Part shown: positions 36,101 to 45,100 of the stretch, piece by piece
How positions within the stretch are numbered: position 1 is the stretch's first letter
How the letters are laid out: every line of letters starts with the position of its first letter
NCBI GenBank assembly: GCA_022829145.1
Contig: CM040746.1
Span: 1,706,731 to 1,770,730 of the forward strand
From: Albula goreensis
Taxonomy: Eukaryota > Chordata > Actinopteri > Albuliformes > Albulidae
Reading direction: 5' to 3'
DNA: 64,000 nucleotides
Made by a program: the position numbers and the translations under genes
The notes under the pieces: model-generated
The model's input: the letters and a program-made list of their open reading frames with translations, nothing else
What the model was told of the DNA's origin: nothing
Database searches by the model: none

Positions 36101-39100
36101 CCTGAAAGACCTGGACACAGGAATGCTAAGCCTATCATCTGCCTCTCTCCCTCTCTTTCTCTCCTTCTCTCCCCCTGTCTATCCCCCTTTCTCTCTGTCC
36201 AAGCTCTCCATATCCTGCGGAGGTCTTGGTCTCTCGATCCCTCAAATAATAAAACGTTTCTGCGTGCGTATGTATCATTGCGTGCACTCATGTGTCAGTG
36301 TGTGCTCACGCGCATGTGCGTGCTTGTGTGTATGTGCCTCGGTGTTTGTATATGAGACTGCGTGTTTGTGTGCGCACCTGCATGTTTTACATTTCTTGAA
36401 GGTTCGCTTTTTCGCTTTTTGATTGCTTTGTCTCTGACATGATATCTAGCCCCAAAAATTCCCTTCATTAAATGTGAATAGAGTGAATCTTGTCCTTGAG
36501 TTAGTTTCTTTCTTTTTTCACCGAATCACTTCATCAGGTTGTAATTGTGAAAAATAATGGGGTGCGAACTGGATGGTTATTCACTCTGCCTGCGACATAT
36601 GCAGAAATCAAATGCATTTAAGGACCATCTTTGCATATAATGGAGACAGAGCCCAAAAAATACCAGTTCTCCATTTCCTCCGTGCCGTTAAACCAGGAGA
36701 GAGTGCTAACAGCTGATTGGCGTTTCTGCTTCTAAATATTCATAATGGGATAATTGACAGGTTCCTCCGTCTCGCACATTACTGCCAGACAGCCCCGGAG
36801 CACGCGTAGGGCAGGAACCGGTCCAAAGTCCACCAGCTCCCAATTTGCAATGCTAATGATATCATCTCCGCTAAAGAGTAATTGCGGCGGGGGAAAGCGT
36901 GCTAAATGAGCCGCTTTTGTAGCCTCTATAAAAGGCCCTTGTTTCTGACTTTGTAAAAATGACACTTGGGAAGAGCTGCTTGTGTCTCTGGAGAGTGGGA
37001 TGCCCTTCGCCATTCAGCCACCGCAGTTGACCCTGTAAAATTACTGCCTCTGCAGCACTCTGGATGACTAACGAGACAAACGCTGGAGGGAGAAAGGTGA
37101 CCTCTGACCCCGTCAGTAATCACTGATTAGAGAGATGATGGTGCCATGACTCTTCTTTTGTCGAAAGACTATTGACTTCCTCCCCCAGCCCCGAACGGGG
37201 CAGAACTTGTGCTAACTCCCACCCGAGGTGAATGCTTTCAGGCACCAGAGCGACACACAATTAAGCAAAACAGACTCAACTTTTTTTTTTTGTTGAAATT
37301 GAATGATCTCAATGTCATGTGAAAAGAATGGCTGACAAATCACATTCTTGAATTTCACTGATTTTTAAAGAAAAAAATTATGTTTAGGATTGCAATTGTT
37401 AGATGACATGTTTGCTTTCAGTACTACTACTAGAACATGTACAAAAAAAACAAATTGAAAGAACAACTGATGTGCAGACCACTGATATTGAGATAGTATG
37501 AGGGTCCTTTTCTTTAAATAATAAAGCAAACAAATTCAGGAGTCAAGTTTAGAATAAATAAAGTAATTAATGAAATGTACTGAGCCTGTCTGTCACTTGA
37601 TGACGTTGACAATCAAGAAAACAGATGCCGACAGTCAGCTCTCACAAAATGGCCTCATGTCATGTGTGGGGAAAAAAAATGTAGAATTTCCTAATGAGTA
37701 ATTAACAGGTTCCTTACCATATTAATTGAAATCGTTGTAGCTCAGACGGAGTAAAAAGAGCAGAAAATTGAATCGTTGGTGTGTGGTTTGGAATGGCGGA
37801 GACGCTCTGTCTCAATCAGGGTGCCATTGTAATGCATCACACAGAGCGCGTGATAATTATTCACACGCACATATTTGCAAGGCATTGTTCCTCCTGGTTC
37901 CCATGGTATATTTATTTACCGCTACATTCACAATAATTGTTTTTGCCGCTTGCTACAATTTGGTTTCATGCTTGAGGAGAGTCATCTGCTCTTGGCAAGG
38001 GCTCCAGGCCCTCCAAACAGCTATCTCACCTTATCGCCATATCTGCAGCCTTTTGGGGGGGGTCTATACTCATAGATGAATCTGAAACCAGCCATATGTT
38101 TGCCCCGAAAACACATTGATGCTACGACTCATTCAGATTTTCTTTGCATTGGAGTGAAAAATGAAGAAATGGCTGGGTATTTTTTTTTCTGTGTTCCAGA
38201 TGGTGGTTTGAGCTATATAGAGACAGGGAGGATGGTGTGATGAGAGTGCTAATATGCGGTCGAGACAAACAGAAGCACCAGAGGCACACGTGTGGTGTTG
38301 AACGTGAGCTAGGGGGGCAGGGCAAATCAGAAGGTCCACTTAGACTTTCTTCCCAGGTGGTGGCACAGATTTGCACTCTGAGACGAGGTTACTTTTGTCT
38401 CCAAATTGCACGGTATTCTCCCTTGCTTGTGTGGCAGTGACCATGAAGAGTGTGATTCTGCAAGGGTTTGGTTCTGTAAGGGTGTGGTACTATATGGGAG
38501 AGCTCATAAAGGTTACGATTCTGAAAGGCAAGGTTTGTATGGCCGTGGTTCTGTAAGGACCTCGCTGTCGAGGGTGCGGCCAAGACGTTTACGGTTTGGT
38601 AGGGTTCGGCTCTGTATGGGTGTGGTCTGTAAGGGCACAGCTGTCAAAGATGTGTCGCCGTAAGGGTGTATCCAGGAAGGGAGGGACTAGCTCGGTAAGG
38701 GGCGTGGACCCATATGGGCGTGGTCAGAAGGGCGGGGTGATTAAGATTGCGCCTTGTCTTGGTGTAGGAGGTGATGCAGATGGAGAAACAGCTAGGCGGG
38801 CGGCTGATCGAGGAGCCGCAGGTTCTCCTGTTCAAGGACAGCTACCACAACCTGCGCCTGTCCCTCCACGACATGCCCGAGCTCACTGGAGGAGCAAGCT
38901 CATGGCCGGATACCAGGTGAGCCTGATACTACGTCACAGAAACCAACAACAGAAAACACCATTACTCTTCATTGAATCACAATAACACATCATCACATTA
39001 CACTACATTACAACAACAAGCACCATTACAACAACAGTGCATTACAACAGGAACAAGCATTATACTACCTTAAATTACAAGTGCCCTTACACTACAAATA

Positions 39101-42100
39101 CAAACACTATTATATTAGAGATCCAACAACAACAAAAACAAGAATGTATGTTTGCTATGTTACGCTGCAACCATTTAATAACCAAAAACGGCAATTCAAA
39201 AAAAACTAACTACTATAGTATGCTGCCTAGATAAACTCAAATAAAACAAAAACACTGTGCTACCCAAACTTAATGTAATAATAATAACACTATTCTAACA
39301 ATAATACAAACAAAAACATGGATAGCAGCAATAATATTTGTATTTTATCTAACCACATTTTACATGTGAGGCATTTTTAAGTCAAAATGACGAAAACTCT
39401 TGATATTGACCCACCTTTTGGGTCTTCATTTGACTCCCACTGGTTTAGTGTCTAGCTGTGCTCCAGAAGCCACAAGCGCTATATTAATCTACTCTGTTGC
39501 ATTGCATTGTGGGTGTCATGACCACCATCATGGATGTTGAGATAATCGTCATTAAATCACAAATCTCAGATGTATCTCAGGCTATAAATCAGAAAAGTAA
39601 AGCAGAAAATAGATGTTAGATTGTCTTGAAGGAATAATTTATTGCATGTCTGCGGTAACGTGGTGAGGAGAATCTCAGGAAGCAGTCAGATGTGCAGGTG
39701 TTCATGTTCACAGGTTTCCTGTTTCCCATCTCTTGGATATAATGTGAAATTAATTTTGCTTTCCGAGCTCCACGTTCCAGCCTTCCTTTGGTTATCGTAA
39801 TTGTTAAAGTAAGCCGTTATAATCCAGTTATTGACGTGTTTTACTTTGTAATTTATTTGTATTTGTTAGAAGGTTCCGAATGTTAAATGTTTTAAAAGAT
39901 TTTATAAAAGATTTAAAAGGATGTGCTCTGAATGTAAAGTGTGAAGATGACTTTAAAAAAAGGAGCTTTGTTGTTGTCTGGGCTGGCAGTGGATGTTTTC
40001 GGTAAAGGAAAGCAGTGACCTTGGCCGATTCGCTCACTCAGGTCTTTGAAATTCGGGGAACTGGATCCCACCTTCCACCTGACGCACAGTTCCTGTAACA
40101 CAGGCCGAGCGCACTGGCGGAGCTGGATTCCCGCTAACAGAGTGCACAAACACACGCTCAAACTGTTGTAAATGGATTGCTCTGGAGAGTATTCAGCATG
40201 GAGGCTGCACGTCACCCCCCTCCCTGTGTAGCTCCAGCACATTCCCTATGACTGTCCCTTGGCAACCATTATCTGCCCCCCAAAATCAACCACTTGTTCT
40301 GCTCTTTCGTCTTGAGTTTGAAGACCACACCAAATACATACACACACGTGCACAAAAATACATATTCACATACAAATGCACAAACATTTTCACACATAAA
40401 AGACACATACATTATATTCATAAACAGTTAAACATAGACATAAATACACAAATATGTGTACACACAAAGACATATACAGCTACACACAAATTCTCTTTTG
40501 CACACTTACACATATGCACAGAAAATCTCTTTCTCTGAGACACACACACACATACCATTTCTCTCTCACATACACTTACATGCCTGCTTTTCTTTACTTT
40601 CATTATCTGGCCTGTGCAATAGCTCCCCCTGTTGGAAACTGTGCTGTACTGTAGGTCCAGTGTGCAAAAGACTTCACACTTCTCTACCTTATTATTGAAG
40701 AAGGGGGAGTACTTCAGATGTTGTGAGTGAGATATGAATGAATAATAATTTTGGAATAAGAATGTTTTTTATGCAATTTCTTTTGTTTGTTTTATGTTTT
40801 ATCTTTTAAACACTTCAATACATATTAAATGATCCCAGAAACAAACATAAAACGTGGGTTAAAAGCACACTTAAGAAACAGCATTCATATTAATTGTATT
40901 TCAGGAGTGCATTTAGTGTTGTAGATATGCTAGGCATAACTGAAATTATTCATAGGAGCATGGAGACCTGATTAGCTTCTCAGTTGTTTGATAATGAAGG
41001 TACAGACTTGCTTAGTTTCAGTGGTGATGGATAATGATGTGCAGATCTTTTAGTCTTTATGGTGATTGATAATGAAGTGAAAAACTTCAGGGTGTCTATG
41101 GTGATCTGTAATGAAGGTGTAAGCCCTGCAGAGTCTCTATGGTATTTGATAATGAAGGTGTAAGACCTGCAGGGTCTCTACAGTGATTTATAATGTGGGT
41201 ATAAGACATTCACAGTCTCTATGGTAGCTGATAATGAAGGTGTGAGACCTGCTGAGTCTTTATGGTAATTTACGATTGAGATGTAAGACCTGCAGAGTCT
41301 CTGTGGTATTTGATAAAGTATAGAACTGTAAAGTCTCTATGGTGTTTGGTAATTAAGTATTGGCCTGTAGAGTCTCTTTGGTGTTTGATAAAGTATAGAA
41401 CTGTAAAGTCTCTATGGTGTTTGGTAATTAAGTATAGGCCTGTAGAGCCAATCACATAATTCTGAAAAATGTTTTGCCATCTTGGTTCTTCTTCTATATA
41501 GCCAACTAGCTAAGTCACATTGACTAAAATATGATCCAACTAATCTAACCCACCAGTCAATCTGCTCTACATTCTTCCATGCAGTCTCTTCATGGGACAT
41601 GTCTCGTTCTTTCATTTTGATTTTTCTGCATGCTTTTAGTTCCTAATATGCTGGACATTGTATTGAAGTGAAAGGGGTAGGCTTAACTGCAAGCTACACA
41701 AGTGGAGCTAAGCCAGTGCAATGGGTCATTTAGTGACTTTGAAAGCAAGAAACGCTATCCATGAAATACCATTGTATAAGCATAAAACCTGTACAGTCTG
41801 TACCTGTAGAGTCTCTATGGTGTGTGACAATGAAGTGATGGGTCTCCCAGGTCTCACATGGTGTTCTTTGTCCTATTTGGCCACCTAGGAGATCCCGTTC
41901 TACCACATCTGGAGCGGCTCGCAGCGCAGCCTACACTGCACGTTCACCTTGGAGAGGCTCAGCCTTAGCACGTGCCAGCTAACCTGCCAGCTCTGCGTTT
42001 GGCAGGTGGAGGGAGAGGGCCAGAGCTTCAACATCGACTTCAACATCGCCAAGGTAACCGCCCGCCCTCCCTGACAACGGTGCTTGGCAGCCTGGCATGG

Positions 42101-45100
42101 GACCGTCACCTGTGAATCACGCAGATTGCATCGAGTCCGTCCGATTTAATCCTGCTTCAGTCCGCTGGGAAAAAACGGCTTTATTTTAGCTGTTTCCACT
42201 GCGGCATCCCTTTTTATCTACTTACCTGCACAAATAAAAACTGCAGCTTTCGCTGCGAATGCTTAAATGCGATTAACAGAAACAGAGGGGAGACAGTAAA
42301 ATACAATCTCTGCTCTGGAAACATTAAGTAGGAATAAACTATTTTCTCTCAACGTCTGTTTGCCTACTTCAAAGAGGGCAGCACAGATGTAGAAACGGGA
42401 GAAGGAAAAACACTTTGATTCACAGTTTAATTAGTTTAGGCCAGATAACAATCTCTCACTTAAGGTTTTGTCTTCTCACCGCTGTGACGACTCATAGTTT
42501 TTCCCCGTGGATGCTCCAGTGCTGTTTTAATTAAAGCAGGAATGTAGGACTAAATTGCCTCACTGCGAGAATGCAGTGTGTTTGATATTTCTGTAAATCA
42601 TCAGTAGGATGAGAGGACACTGCATTTTTTTACGTTCCCAGCCAGCCTCTGGAGGATGACTTTTTTATCTCGGAATGATAAGCATAAACACAAGTGCAGC
42701 TGAAGGTCGTTTACGTTCTGGTGCGGGGACGAGAGGCGGTTCCAACCGTTTGCAGTTAACGATGATCGTCCGCGATGATCGTCCACTGTATAAATTCGGC
42801 GCCCTTCGTTTCTACATCCGAAAGCACTTTACGGTGCTCACCTCAGCCGAAAGCGATGTGTAGCACCTGCTTGGGTGATGTATGGCAGCCATTTTTCATT
42901 CGAATGCTCAGCGCCCATCAGCTAATGTGGAGCGGGAGGGATAAACTGGGTCAATCAAACTGGGAGATGATTCGGTCACCAGAAGGCATGAAACACCTTC
43001 GTGATAAGAGCCAGTGGAGCTTTAGCTACCACAGCGAGAAAGAACATCAGAGTAACATCTCATGTGAAAGACGCCATCTCATCCGACACAGTATCCCCAT
43101 CATTTCTGGGACAGAATGCCTTTTGTTCTGTTTTTTTGTTAGAGTAGGACATCCCTCCCCCCACCTGGTGTTCCGCACACATCTGATAAGACGAGCCATA
43201 GGCCCCAGTCCTCCCAGCCAGTAGCTGTCAGGCGCTGTTAAGAGCCCAATTAGAATGCCTCTCTCCACACACCGCTAAAGCCCCAATCCCTCTGAGATAC
43301 ATAACCATAGCGACAGTGCTGGAAAACTAAAGCGCTCAACTTCACATTCTCCAGTGTGATGGAATGTTAAATAACAGCATCAGTCATTAAGGATCACTTA
43401 TCCCCGTATCGAAGTCAAATCCTTAAACAGATCTCTCTCAATCTGGCCACCCTTAAAGTAACCCTCCCTTGCGGCTGATTTGCCACACATTCTGGTTCCT
43501 TACCTGCAGGTGTAACTTTCCTAGAATTGCCACTTTAAATGAAAAGTGAGTCCAACTTCCTGGTTAAAAGTTTATTACGTTACAAAAGACGCAGTCAGTG
43601 TCGACTAAAAACCTATATGCCTATAAAAACGGACAGAAAAGGCTATCGAATTGTTTGCAACAAAATAAAATATCTAACAACCAGTGATACTAAAATAAAC
43701 TATGAACTCGGTGGCTTGTAAATCTTTAAACTGTAGCGCTCTCTGTTTCAGCGAGTACATGATTTATCACCCTCACTGTCTCACAGATTGTATGACTGGC
43801 TGTTCCCTCTCAATCTGTTTCAGAGAGGATGTGATTGGCTATGCTCTTTCTCATTCTGCCTCACGGAGACTGTGATGGGCTGCTTTCTCAGTATCTCATA
43901 GAGCATGTGATTGGCTGCTCTTTCTCTTAGTGGATGTGTTTTTTGCCTGTGTGTCATAAGCAGGACAACAGGCCCCTCGACGCCGATTTCCTGATGCTGG
44001 ACAACAGCGCCCCGGCCCTGGCCGGCCCCAGTGCATTCCAGATACCGTATCTGATCCGACAGAAGATCTGCAGCAGCCTGGACACGCCGTGCCCGCATGG
44101 AGCCGACTGGAGACTCCTAGCACAGAGACTCCAACTGGACAGGTGGGCCACGCCCCCAGCCCCATCTCTGCCCCACCCACAACCCCGCCCAGAGCCCAGA
44201 CCACACCCCTTTTCTTCCCACAATTCTGCCTCCAACAAACAATGCTTGCACACTCAGAATGAGCAGAAATATGACCCTAGCTACTTAGTATTGTAGTCAA
44301 AAATGTTACATATGGCGAGTTTACCTAGATAGCTAGGTTGGCTATGTAGTCTTGGTTAAGTTTGCTTGCCGCCTAGGCAAACCTTTCTGTCAACTGACCA
44401 ACAGAAGCACAGCGGACACATCCCATAATGATCCACACGTCTTAATTGAACATATTTCCAGAGCACCAAATGGCAAAAAATTAAATTTTTTTGTTCATTA
44501 CCCCCGACTTTCAATATTTTATTTATTATATTATTTTCGTTTTCTGCATTTATATTTTTTGGCACTGCTGGCTCCATAAACTAGTGATTTTATTCTAATT
44601 ACACTCCGAAATGAAATGCTTACATTTAGTTTGTCTAATTATACTTACTTACTCTGCGCATACACTTCCGTGCACGGGAGCAATTATCTTTTATTACTCT
44701 GCTCGTTTCAGTCACCACCGGGCTTTCGCTCATTTTCCCCAAAGTAAAACACAAGAGATTTAACTCAGCGAAATTATACATATCTGTACACGCAACTCGA
44801 CCATGACGTTATATAAGAAGCCAACGTGCCAACAGGTAGCTGTAGGGTTGTTAAGTTGCAGTTTAATCGTATCCCTGCCTGCGCAGAGACGCGTGGTGCA
44901 AGCGTAAGCCTAAGGCCCGCAGCACATATCAAGTGGAGTACAGGGTCTGAATAATTAAGCTGGTTAAGGATTTGAATGTGATCCTGTGGGAGTGTTATCT
45001 CCACCAGCCTGCTGCTCCAAGCAGAGAGGAGACTTCTTAGGACAATCCCCGCTCAAGTTTCACGGATTAAATTTACCACCTGCACCTTCCCGCAGATCAC

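Larger units (their letters stand above)
30045..38767 (+). other. unc5a intron before the frameshifted UPA exon
   Basis: 8.7-kb intron with the 40-bp, 80-90 bp and 20-bp repeat arrays plus C and CT tracts. Segments 36680-37130 and 37640-38000 are unique, contain several TAAT/ATTA sites and could be conserved elements. No gene found inside. Confidence 0.7.

Noticed and set aside
42775..43224. 149-codon open frame in the intron before the death-domain exon
   Set aside because: No recognisable domain, no splice context, composition like the intron around it.
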